From Cynocephalus volans (Eukaryota > Chordata > Mammalia > Dermoptera > Cynocephalidae): a stretch of 64,000 bases of DNA. The position numbers were made by a program, and so were the translations under genes. The notes under the pieces were generated by a model. It had not been told where the DNA came from, did not search any database, and was given only the letters and a program-made list of their open reading frames with translations. Positions 42,640 through 53,774 of this stretch are shown piece after piece. The first letter of the stretch is position 1, and each line of letters begins with the position of its first letter. The stretch spans positions 50,152,907 through 50,216,906 of the forward strand of contig NC_084463.1 in assembly GCF_027409185.1 (NCBI RefSeq). Direction: 5' to 3'.

Positions 42640-43940
42640 AAGAGCTAAAGCCATAGAGCTTCTAGAAGAGAACACAAAAGAAAATCTTAGTGATACTGAA
42701 TTTGGCAAATATTTCTTACATCTGATACAAAAAGCGTAACTTATAAACTTAAAACTCATAACTTAACAAACCCAATACATTGAACTTTATCAAAATAAAA
42801 ACTTTTGCTTAAAAAACACTTACGAAATTGAAAGTGCATGCCACATATTGGAAGAATATTTTTGCAGAATGTATTTCTGATAAGAGACTTATGTCTAGTA
42901 TATACAAAGAACTCTGACAATTCAATGGTAAGGAGACAAACAACCCAATTAAAAAATGGGCAAAAGACTTGAACAGACATGTTACCTAAGAAGACATGTG
43001 GATGGCAAATAAGCACATGAAAAACTGCTCAACACCATTAGCAAAATGTACTAGGGAAATGCAGAGTACGGCCATAGTGAAATACTCTAGTCTCCCACTA
43101 AAAACCTAGGCTAAATATAAAAGATTGGCCAAATCAAGTGGTGGTTAGGATACGAAAGAATTAGAGCTCTCAGATACTGCTGTTGGGAATGTAAAATGGC
43201 ACAGCTGCTTTGCAAAACAGTTTGGCAGTTTATTTTTAAAAATTAAAGACATAGGCTGGCAGGTTGCTCAGTTTGTTAAAGTGCAATCTTGTAACACCAA
43301 GGAGAAGGGTTTGGATCCCCATATAGGCCAGCCACCAAAAAAACAAACAAACAAGATTAAAGAGATGCCTATCACATGAGCCTGTGATTCTCCTCCTAGG
43401 TACATACATAAGAGAAATAAAAGTATATGTTCAGACAAAGACTTGTATGACAATGTTTATAGCAACGTTATTTGTAATAGTCAAAAAACTGGAAACAACC
43501 CAAATGTCCCTCAACTGGGTGATTGGACAAAACATGGTTGTACAGCTATACAACAAAATACTACATAAAAATATAAAGGAATCAACTATTTAAACATGTA
43601 ACAGCATGGATGAATCTCAAAAGAATTAAGTTCAGTGAAAGAAGCCAGACAAAAATGAGTACATGTTATGTGATTCCATTTTTACAAAATTCTAGAATAT
43701 GCAAACTACAGTGACAAAAAATAGATCAGTGGTTGTCTAGAGACTCTGGGGACAGGGGACGGGGTGTAGGCAGGGAGGCAGAGATCACCAAGGGGCACAA
43801 GGAAACTTTTGGGAGTAATGGATGTGTTCGACTGCTTCACATGTGCATACACATATGTTACAATTCATCAAATTGTATATTTTAAATATGTGCAGTTTAT
43901 CATATGTCAATTATGCCTCAATAAGGCTGAAAACAAAAAA
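42640..43940 (+). repeat. Old L1 3' part with a SINE inside
   Basis: Degenerate ORF2 C-terminal sequence (AAGAGCTAAAGCCATAGAGC, AACCCAATTAAAAAATGGGC, GGAAACAACCCAAATGTCCC) ends in TATGCCTCAATAAGGCTG and an A-rich tail. A tRNA-like SINE (plus strand) is inserted at 43253-43360 (GGCTGGCAGGTTGCTCAGTT head, GGTTTGGATCC B box). Confidence 0.8.
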
Positions 43941-43944
43941 TGCT

Positions 43945-44045
43945 CCTGGCAAGGAGTCATATGACATGAGTTCTGGGCCCAAGTGGCCATGTCACCTTGA
44001 CCAAGTCACTCAACCACACAGGTCTCAGGTTTTTCTCCTGCACTC
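43945..44045 (+). repeat. MIR-like block, partner of 42516-42615
   Basis: 'CAAGGAGTCATATGACATGA' and 'GCCATGTCACCTTGACCAAG' match the block left of the L1. Confidence 0.55.
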
Positions 44046-45512
44046 TGGGAGCTTTGGATTAGAACAGGGGAAATAGATGCAGGTGCTCTCATGGGCAAGG
44101 AAGGAAATACAAATGAACGCCATAAGCCAGGCTCACTGTGGAGAGGGTAGGGATTGTGGCCACCTGGAGAGTGTATGTCCCTGTCCAGAGGTGGCAGCTG
44201 CCAATCACTCTCGGCCATTTGCTGCTTTAATGGAATGTGGGCAGCATTGCCAATGTTTAGATGTTTCAAAAGAAACCAGAAATTCGGATTTTTAAAATGC
44301 AATTTTCTTGTTATAAAATGCTGGTAATTAATTTTGAAAAGTTAAAACATTGTGTAGGTTAAACCCACACGTGTACAAACAGGACCCAGCCTGAGCCCCA
44401 CTAGTTAATGAACTCTGTGCTCAGTGATGCCTGGGGACACTCTGGCAATCCATGACCGAGGACCTCTTCTCAGTTTCCAGACCAAGTCACTTTCCTAATT
44501 CTTTCTTCCTATACTTCATCAAGAAAACATTTCTACTGATGCCAATTTGTGTCCTTCCGACTTTGCACCCACCATTTGACCTAAATAATGCCTTGCCTCT
44601 TGGTAGCCCTTGAATGCTCATTTCTTCAATTCATGGGGGAAAAGTTCTAGGTAATTTTACAGAGTTAGAAGAGGCTAGGATATTCCAAAAAGAATTGAAA
44701 ACAAGGATTTGAACAGATATTTGTACACCAGCATTGTAGCAGCATTATTCACAGTAACCAAAAGGTAGAAACAACCCGAATGAGCATTGACAGGTGAAAG
44801 GATAGATAAACCGCAGCTTCTGCCTTGTTTTGTTTTTATTCACTCTTGGTGTTTGTCTGGAATAACAAGTCCACTAAAATTCAGTGGCCTTGTTCATGTC
44901 GTTGGTTTATAACCACCACCTCACTGTTGGTCTGTTTAATGCGTCTACGTTATGACCCCTCTTTGCCTGACCTGGAATTTCCAGTAAAAGGAATCACACA
45001 GGGCACCAGCTCGCGCGTTTGACTCCTTCACTCGGCATCACACTTCTGAGAATCATGCATGTGCTGCCTGTCTGAATATCCGGTTCCATTTCATTGCTAT
45101 TAAGTTGACATAAAATTAACCTTCACAGCCTAGATCTCCCAGCCTCTGGGGGAGGGTAGGAACCTAACTTCCGTAAAAGCCTGTCCTGCCTGCCACCACC
45201 CCAGCAGTGCCACCAACTCTAAGTGTGCATCCCCTCATAGACCTGGGAGCAGATGGCTTTGGAACATAACACCTGGGGGTGGAATTGCTGGGTACTCGGG
45301 TCATTGTGTCCTTATTTTGACAAAGTCAGCCAGCTAGATGGTGCTGCAGAATGTCTGCTCCCTGCAATGGCACAGAAGGCTGCAGCGGGGAAGCTTTCTC
45401 ATCCCCACCTAACAGGTCAAGGCATTACTCTTGGCGACCAATTTCTGTTGCTCCAGAAAAACGAACGAGTTTGAGCCCCTCTTCCTAGGCTTCCAAGCCT
45501 TTTCGGCTCCTG
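44046..45512. other. Unassigned sequence with short old L1 pieces
   Basis: 44690-44820 (GCAGCATTATTCACAGTAAC) reads as plus-strand L1. 44820-45100 and 45245-45390 contain minus-strand L1-like pieces. No gene was seen. Confidence 0.45.
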
Positions 45513-45895
45513 CTATAGACTAAATGTTCATGCCCCTTCCCTCCCACATTTATATATTGAAATCCTAACCTGAAATGGGGTGGAATTGGAATTAGGGGTC
45601 TTTGGGGGTGACGGGGTGTAGCCCTTATGAACGGCATTAGTGCTCTTATAACAGGGACCCCGTGCGAGGCCACAGCTGGAAGAGGTGGTGTAGTTCAGTC
45701 TGAGTCCGGAGCCCAGAGAACCAAGAGTTCTGATGTTTGAGGGCAGGAAAAGATGCCCTCTATGCACCAGGAAACAGATCTTCACCAGAAACCAAATCTA
45801 CCACACCTTGATTTGGGACTTCCAGCCTCCAGGACTGTGAGGAATAAATTTGCTTATAAGGTATCCAGTCTATGGCATTTTGTTATACCAGCTCC
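45513..45895 (+). repeat. MLT1-type LTR, plus strand
   Basis: 'CTATAGACTAAATGTTCATG', 'ATATTGAAATCCTAACCTGA', end 'AGGACTGTGAGGAATAAATT' and 'TATGGCATTTTGTTATACCA'. Confidence 0.82.
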
Positions 45896-47127
45896 TTCTT
45901 CATACCTTTGCCCATTTTAGTTTTTCATTCCATTTGTTTTTTGCTCTTCTTGATCTGCAGGAATTCCTTGCATAGTCTAGGCATTAACCACATTGGTTTG
46001 GACACTGCAAATCTCCTCCAGTTCCATCTCTCTTTCTTAACTCTGGCTGTGAAACCTTTGGTTGAGTAGAAGCTGCACTATTTTTTGTTATAAACCTGAC
46101 CACCTCACCTGTGGAAACCACTAGACTCTCCAGGGGGGTGCCCGGCCTATGTCCTGGTGGCAAACGGGCTCTTCTGACAGCCTCGAAGTAAGGGTGGGGA
46201 CTGTCCTACCACCCACGCAGGCAGGTGGGCAGTGTGTCCACAGGTTCCCAGTTGGCCTCGCTCTCTCATGGAGTCGTGCACCACGTAGCAGCGTTTCAGT
46301 CACTGCGGACCTGCGTACACGGCAATGGTCCCATAAGGTGATAATGAAGCAGAAAGATTCCTATCACCTGGTGACGTCATGGCCACTGTAACATCGTAGT
46401 GCGATTATTCTTTTTTGTATGAACACACCATTGGTTACCTTCTCTTGACAGGAGGGTTGCAGATGCAAATGAGATGGAAGGTGTGCAAGATCTAGAAGGA
46501 CTGAATATATGTATATATATAAACACACGACTTGTGCTAGCAATAGGATAATAACTGCTCTATCAAACTCGTTACGGAATAAGTATTGAAAAATATTAAA
46601 TATGAGAATTTGATCAGTTTCCGGCTAAGAAACCTCTAATTTTTCAATCTGTCAGCCCCATGGCTACCCTCTAATGTCAGTGTCTGTGACAAATCTGAGC
46701 CATATAAGAGGAGGCACATTCTTGACCTACATAGCTAATGACTAAAAAAGCACTGAAAATACTGTATTTTTCCTGGTTTTGAATCCCTGGTACTTACTAA
46801 AGTGTTGAGTATTCTTTTTTTTTTTTTCTTTCAGATTACACTTTTCTGACACCAAGCAGTCTGTACAGTTTTAGAGAAGTCACAGGTCCTCACCTGCTCA
46901 CCACCATTTCTCTCCTCTGGCTGTCAGTCTGAATTATAAAAATGTGAACTTTCGGGGACATGCGTTTCTTTGGGATTAAATACGCATCTAGACCCCACGA
47001 CTCTGCGTCTAACTTAAAAATGTTTTCGGTCCTCCGCTGACATAGTTGCATTTAGTCATGAAGGGTTTGTTTGCCTGCACTGTCACTGTCTTATCTGAGA
47101 TCGGGTGACCCTCCTTTCATCCCCCAG
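45896..47127. other. Old L1 scrap and unassigned DNA upstream of the dynein pseudogene
   Basis: 45896-46080 is L1-like on the minus strand. I looked in 46100-47127 for the preceding dynein stalk exon and did not find it. Confidence 0.45.
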
Positions 47128-47331
47128 ACCATGGAGCCTTCCGACATCGCCACGGTCTGCACGCTGGGCCGAGCCCCTCACCTCGCCATGCGGGTCATGG
47201 CCTGTTTGCTGCTGCTGTTTTAGAGGAAAGTGAATGCGGTGAAAATTGACCTGGAAAAAAGTTGTATCATTTCTTCCTGGCAGGAATCTTTAAAACTGAT
47301 GACTGCAGGGAACTTCTTACAGAACTTGCAG
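47128..47331 (+). pseudogene. Dynein pseudogene exon A (microtubule-binding domain)
   Basis: 204 bp, 68 codons, acceptor CCCCCAG intact. The [20 protein letters not shown] part matches the start of the dynein microtubule-binding domain. A TAG at 47221-47223 replaces an expected Gln. The 5' splice site reads CAG/AT, so the donor GT is lost. Confidence 0.9.
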
Positions 47332-47389
47332 ATTGGTCGTTCAATAATGATGCACTAAAGGGGGGACTCAGTCCTGACTGAGGTATCTG

Positions 47390-48170
47390 AGTCCTTTAGT
47401 AGAATATACTGTTGATGGGTTTTTGGGTTGTTATTAATTTTTTGACTTTTATAAATAAAGCTGTGAATATTGGTGTATAGGTCGTTTGGTGGCTGTTTGT
47501 ATGCGTTTCTGTTGGCTGTATACTCAGAAGGGGAATATCTGGGTCTTAGGTAATACACATTTAATCAACTTTAGTAGATAATGCTGAAGAGTTTTCAGAA
47601 ATGGTTGTCAACGTACACACCCATCGGTGGCCTATAACTTGTTCCACATCTTCACCATTTTCTACTTTTAGCTATTCTGTTGGGTTTTTAGTAGTGTCTT
47701 ATTATTGTGGGTTTAATATGCATTCTCTGATGACTAAGGATTCTGCAAATCTTTTTATAGGTTTATCAACCTCTCGAGAATTCTTTTGTTAAGCGCCTGT
47801 TTGGGTCTCTTATCCATTAAAAACTTTTTTTTATTACTTTGTAGAATTCTTTATCCATAAAATATGACTAATTTAGTTTTTATGTGTTTGCAGATGTCTT
47901 CTGCCACTTTCTGGCTTAGTTCACTCATATTAATGGTGTCTTTTGATAAGCAGAAGTTCTTATGTTTAATGTAGTCCAATTTATTGATATTTTTCTTACT
48001 AATATTTTCTGCATTTTGTTTAGATCTTTGCTCACCTCTAAGGCAGAATAAATTCTGGGTTTTTTGTAGAAGTTTTATTGTTTTATCTTTCATATTTAGA
48101 TCTTGAGACAACCAATTGGAAATACCCAATTCACATTCATTTCCCAAGCTATAACTTTAGCACTATCTTT
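47390..48170 (-). repeat. Old L1 fragment in pseudogene intron, minus strand
   Basis: 'TAAATAAAGCTGTGAATATT', 'GTATACTCAGAAGGGGAATA' and later ORF2-like codons on the minus strand. Confidence 0.65.
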
Positions 48171-49332
48171 CATGCAATTTTCAGTTCAGCATTGCCCAAG
48201 TGGCTGCTGTGGCCAGAGCATCTTGTGAGGCACCTACAGCAGCTACACCCGTAAGGAGCTTATGAAACTAGTGGGCCCTACAGACTTGTCTCAGATAATT
48301 ATAACATGAGGCTCTGTGTCAATGGAATTGGACTTGAGTGGAAACCTGGCAAGTGACTCCAGGTTTCTGCTTTACCTTACCTGGTGGAAGAGCCATGCTC
48401 TTGGAAGCTCCATTGCTCCTTGTCTTTGTCTTTTCACCACCACCACCCTTCTGTTTCTCCCAGACATTCTTCTGGCTTCATTACTGTTCAAGTCTCATAA
48501 TAGAAATTTGCATTAAATGAGGTCTGAATAAGAGTGTGTTCTACTGTACATTTTGTGTGTTCCACAAAGTCTTGATTCACTGAATTATTTAGGTGCTATA
48601 TTTCTTTCTACTTGAAAAACATTTATCATCCACTTTTAGATGATCAAACACCACTTTTAGAAGTTCCAATTTCATCATTTGGCCAGTCTTCCCCTTCTCA
48701 TGCAAGAAGGCATCCTTAATTTATTTCTGCTACTATTTAAAAATTTTATCCCTCCAGAAGATCATAATTCTCTTATATTCTTGATAGTTGTATGCTTAAA
48801 CCTTAATTCATCACCCTCAAGGCTGAATGCCTCAGTTATTATCTTTACATTTCAGGTGAGAGCCTCTGTCTGAATGCATTAAGTATTTGGTTGCTGGTAA
48901 ATGCTAAATATATATGTCCTTGGGCTGAATATACCTGTACGTGTGTCTGTATTTCATTGCTGATTTTACAGGTTTGTAATTCATCTACTTAGAATTAATG
49001 AAAAAAAATTTTTCTTGCTTTGGAAATTCTAATAACTGTATTAGTGTTCATCAACTAAATAATTTACTTTTCCCTGGATCCCCGTATATTTATTTAGGGT
49101 TGGTAACACTTGTCTACAGAAGACAAAGTGTACTCTACCAGACTTTTTTGCTTTTCTCCTTACTGTGCTTTCATTTTCAGGACTTTTGCTTAATATCCTG
49201 AAATATTGACAAAATATGATACCGGTCATCCAATTTTGGTCATTCAACAGTTTCAAAGGCGTTGAGAGCATATGTGAGTATGGTTTTATAGAAAGAAGTG
49301 TTTTGACTTTATTTTATTCTTTTCTTTCACAG
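48171..49332. other. Intron A-B remainder
   Basis: Ordinary A/T-rich DNA. No further exon was recognised. Confidence 0.45.
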
Positions 49333-49512
49333 CAGTTTCCCAAAGATACAATCAAAGAAGAATTCATAGAACTTTTGAATCCTTACTTTGACATGGCAGA
49401 CTATAACATCGAAACTGCTAAATGCATGTGTGGGAACGTAGCCCATCTTTGTGTGCAGATGAAAGCCATGGCTTCCTTCTTTTCTGTAAACAAAGGAGCG
49501 CTGCCTCTGCAG
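49333..49512 (+). pseudogene. Dynein pseudogene exon B (end of MTBD, start of CC2)
   Basis: 180 bp, 60 open codons ([20 protein letters not shown] at the start), acceptor TTTCACAG, donor CAG/GTAAAC. The frame is intact. Conserved positions are partly eroded (for example CVQMKAM where the family has a Trp), which shows relaxed constraint. Confidence 0.92.
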
Positions 49513-52094
49513 GTAAACCTCCCAGGTAGAACTGGGAGAAATGCGCCTGGGAGGGGTCTCTAGGTCTACTGGTCTTATCTTTTCATAGCAGCACAGGAGC
49601 CTTTGGCCTCTAGTGTTATTATGTTTAGATCCCAGGGAGAGCAAGTATTAGAACTGCTGAGCTCAGGACTTTTCTTTCTTCTCTGTAATCCGACTCTAAT
49701 CAGGATCATAGGAGCCTTTAAGCACGGACTGGCTCTCTTTATAAGGATGCTAAGTCCACTGTGGGCTGCTGGATATTTTTCCTCCACAGTGTTAACAAGA
49801 AAAAAAAATGAAACAACAAAAATCATAGAAATTATAGCACCGACTCCCCTGATAACGTTCAAGATCTCCACCCAGGGAATCCTATGAGTGAGGCAGGGTC
49901 AAGACACAGAAAATGCCTACAGCTGGTCTTGGTTGTAAGGCATGACATAGTCCTTCTTCCCTCTCCTTTGTCTCTCGGGAAGGAAACAATATCATCTACT
50001 TGCTATTTAATCGACTTTTGAGACTATACCTATGTTTCCCTTTGAGTAATTGAATTTTTAAACTTTATTTGTATATATTCCCCTACCCTAAAAGAATACT
50101 GATGTCTGAAAAATTATATCTAATGGGTTGGTTGATTATTTTGCTTCTGTATAAGTCTAAGCTCTCTCAGGCATCAACTGAAATCCACTTGCACTTGTAA
50201 GCTACCCAAGAAACTTGAAAATCGTGATAAAAATAATGAAGAGGAACAGGAAAATAGACTTAGATTGAAAGTCCCATTTTATTTTCTAATTGTAACTGTA
50301 CCAGGACCACTTACTCAGTAATTGAGGCCCTCAGGATCCTAGGACAACTTCAAGGAACAAAGACTCATTCAATTTAGAGAATTTTAGGGCAAGTAATTGA
50401 TTTCATGTTGTCTGACATCATGGGCATTGGAACCACTGAAACTCCAGCATAGCTCAAAAATGAACATTCTGATACAGACTGAATTATACTACCATATCAC
50501 ATGAAAAGCACGGGGCATCCTTTGTGCATTTTTTCTGTGGATAAGCATACATAGTGTCTTAAAGGGAATTACATTTGAATTCATGATGTGTAGTTTTTGT
50601 ATTATTGTAGTTATTTTAAATATAGAGCTGAAATCTTAAACATGGACATTCTGAACAAGGTTTATGTAAAAACAGCGAAGTCCTTTCCCCTGTGTTCAAT
50701 ACTTTCTATATTTCAGCTTTACAGCCAGTCTTAGGACAGTCTAGAGCATACAGGAGGGAGCAAAGGGGGACCCTCTTCCTTCATCTTATAGCCTGTGCAT
50801 CTCTTTCTGGGAAGGCTGTCCTGGGAGTTCCCTCCTATATTCTTATGACCATCCAGCATCTTGGACCATTCAGCTTGTCAGGTCCCTCCTATGTCAGTCA
50901 GAAGAGTGCATTCAGTTACGTAGATCCTACCTGCTCACTTGCATGGGGAGGAAGTATAAGATGAAGGGAGTGAGGTTATCACTGGCTGATGCTGCTGAAT
51001 ATATTAATACATGCAGACCGAGGCCTCTAACTTCACTTACTCCTGGAGGGTCTTCGTTTGCAAGCTCCTGCCTCCTAAGTGAGGAGAAGGCACGGACACT
51101 CCCTAAACTCCAGGTGGAATCCCTTCTGCACTAGCTGCTAGTGGAGACACTGAGGCGCTGTCCTCTTTCCTCTCGCAGTCCCAGTAGAGGGGCCAAGTGG
51201 CTTCTACTAGTGAGCACATTTAAATAAATATTAATTACAACAACACCAATTTAGATTCTATTCAAGTTCATTATAATGCAATTTCTCCATGAAAACTCTG
51301 AAAATCAGTAAATATCTATCCATATTAACAGAATGTTTTAGAAAGTAGAGCCTTAAATATTGAACATGGATAATAACAACAACATCTATTATTTATTGAA
51401 CTCTCATGAGCCAGATACTAGGTTTGGGTTTTTACATGTTATCTTACTTAATCCTCACACAAAAAAATGCTAGGAGGTTTCAGTATTTTAATGGATAAAC
51501 TGAGGCTCACAGATTCTAAGGAAACTGCATAGAGTTCTAAGCTCCTAAGTTGAGCAATTGAGTTGGAATGATTTTGGTTAGCAAGTATTGAGAGCTTTAT
51601 TTTTTAAAAAATATTTTTTGAGAAGCAAAGTACTAGAAAATGTTCAAAATATTTGGGGCTGTCATAGTTTGACACTCGTGGGTCGCTCTAAGTTGTATGT
51701 TGACATTGTGGCCTTGCTTTTCTTCTGTGTTTGAGCCATGGCAATGGCTACAGTTTAAGCCAGTGCCAAGAAAGAAATGCTCCACAGTCAGATTCTTTAT
51801 AAATTATAACTTTTAAGCTATGCTTTGGCCTGTCTGGGTCTATGGGTCTAGTCAATTATCAAATGCTGACTTTTTCCTTAAAGATTTATTCTGCCAAAAT
51901 TTGAAAGCCTGAGGTTTTAAGATAAAAAAATAATTCATCCCTCCAAAAATTTTTAAGTAACCTTTTCTTCTCAAACACCTCACAAAGAATATGACTTTTA
52001 ACATTTGGTAGATTTAAAAGAGAGAAATTTTATTAAAATTTTTTAAAGGATCTAAATTCCAGTAAGCATGGACTATTTTCTATACACCTCATGT

Positions 52095-52915
52095 TTTGCT
52101 AATATTGCTTTTGATTATGTCTTTTTTTAAAAAAAAATTTATTTTGTCGATATACATTGTGGCTGATTATTGCTCCCCATCACTAAAACCTCCCTCCCTT
52201 CTCCCTCCCCCCTTCCCCCCCAACAATGTCCTTTCTGTTTGCTTGTCATATCAACTTCAAGTAATTGTGGTTGTTATATCTTCTTCCCCACCCCCCCGGT
52301 TTTGTGTGTGTGTGTGTGTGTGTGAATTTATATAATAATTTTTAGCTTCCACCAATAAGTGAGAACATGTGGTATTTCTCTTTCTGTGCCTGACTTGTTT
52401 CACTTAATATAATTCTCTCGAGGTCCATCCATGTTGTTGCAAATGGCAGTATTTCATTTGTTTTTATAGCTGAGTAGTATTCCATTGTGTAGATGTACCA
52501 CATTTTCCATATCCACTCTTCTGATGATGGACATTTGGGCTGGTTCCAACTCTTGGCTATTGTAAAGAGTGCTGCGATGAACATTGGGGAACAGGTATAC
52601 CTTCGACTTGATGATTTCCATTCCTCTGGGTATATTCCCAACAGTGGGATAGCTGGGTTGTATGGTAGATCTATCTGCAATTGTTTGAGGAACCTCCATA
52701 CCTTTTTCCATAGAGGCTGCACCATTTTGCAGTCCCACCAACAATGTATGAGAGTTCCTTTTTCTCCGCAACCTCGCCAGCATTTATCGTTCAGAGTCTT
52801 TTGGATTTTAGTCATCCTAACTGGGGTTAGATGGTATCTCAGTGTGGTTTTGATTTGCATTTACCAGATGCTGAGTGATGTTGAGCATTTTTTCATACGT
52901 CTGTTGGCCTGATTA
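52095..52915 (-). mobile_element. Truncated L1 3' end, minus strand
   Basis: Same subfamily as 40546-42460: the minus strand encodes 172 residues of ORF2 C-terminus ([20 protein letters not shown] onwards) ending MFSLIGGS, then the G-run and purine-rich 3' UTR. It begins inside ORF2 at about 52915. Confidence 0.88.
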
Positions 52916-53226
52916 TGTCTTTTGATACTATTTTAGTAGTTTCCTCAAAATGGATATTTTTAACTGGTCATAGCTCAAGGTATTAATACTGCTTTTCTGT
53001 AAGGCAAGAAATATACAAAAACTGCTGGAACAATGTCAAGACCACCACACACAAAACCTAGATCTTTACATTCGGTGAATAATTATGCTCCATCTTTTAT
53101 TATTCATCAACTGCGATGTGCCCTAATAGGTAGATAGTTCTAAATATTCAGTTTTTTTCTACAACTGTTAATATTACAATGTTCTGTAATTTGCCTATGT
53201 ACATTTAATAATACAGTGTTCTAATC

Positions 53227-53432
53227 TAGGGACAAGCAAACTATTGTCCATGGGGCAAATCTAACCCACCACTTGTGTTTGTGTGGCTTGTGAAATAAGA
53301 GTAGTCATTACATTTTTAAATGGTTTTTAAATAAGTACCTAAACAATAGCTTTGAGATTGCTACTTGGCATAAAAAACCTAAAACATTTATTGTCTGGCA
53401 TTTTATAGCAAAAATTTGCCGACCTCTGTTCT
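53227..53432. mobile_element. Non-autonomous hAT-like DNA transposon
   Basis: Imperfect terminal inverted repeats: CTAGGGACAAGCAAACT on the left and AATTTGCCGACCTCTGTTCT on the right (reverse complement AGAACAGAGGTCGGCAAATT). It resembles old Charlie-type elements of placental mammals. Confidence 0.55.
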
Positions 53433-53636
53433 AACAAACTATATTTTTCTCCTTATAAACATTTATGTCAAATTCACACTAAGACTTGATTTTGACTTAG
53501 AGCAATTTGAAAAGATTCTAGGGGTTGAACAAAGAAGAGGTGTAAACATGTGACAATGCTGGGTTCTCAGACTCTGAAATGCAGGATGTTTGGAGGTTTG
53601 CTGCCTGTCCCTTCACTCTGTGTGTGTCCCGTGCAG

Positions 53637-53774
53637 GCCAACTTCGTGGTGCAGGAGAATCACCACGTCCTGGCCATGCAGAATCTGCAGAAGGCCCAGG
53701 CTGAGCTGGACAACAAGGAGGCAGAGCTCAATGTGGTGCAGGCTGAGTACGAACAGGCCATGACTGAAAAGCAG
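53637..53774 (+). pseudogene. Dynein pseudogene exon C (stalk helix CC2)
   Basis: 138 bp, 46 open codons, acceptor CCCGTGCAG, donor CAG/GTACCA. The heptad-rich [20 protein letters not shown] is typical of the antiparallel stalk coiled coil. No lesion was seen inside this exon. Confidence 0.93.

Larger units (their letters stand above)
49513..53636. other. Intron B-C with MIR, L1 and hAT-like elements
   Basis: A MIR-like element at about 51360-51535 (GAACTCTCATGAGCCAGATA, GATAAACTGAGGCTCACAG), an L1 at 52095-52915 and a hAT-like element at 53227-53432. 49520-51350 shows short open frames on both strands with no recognised family. Confidence 0.6.

Noticed and set aside
46846-46917. Possible extra dynein exon after a good acceptor (TTTCTTTCAG)
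   Set aside because: None of its three frames resembles dynein stalk sequence, so it is left as intron or flank.
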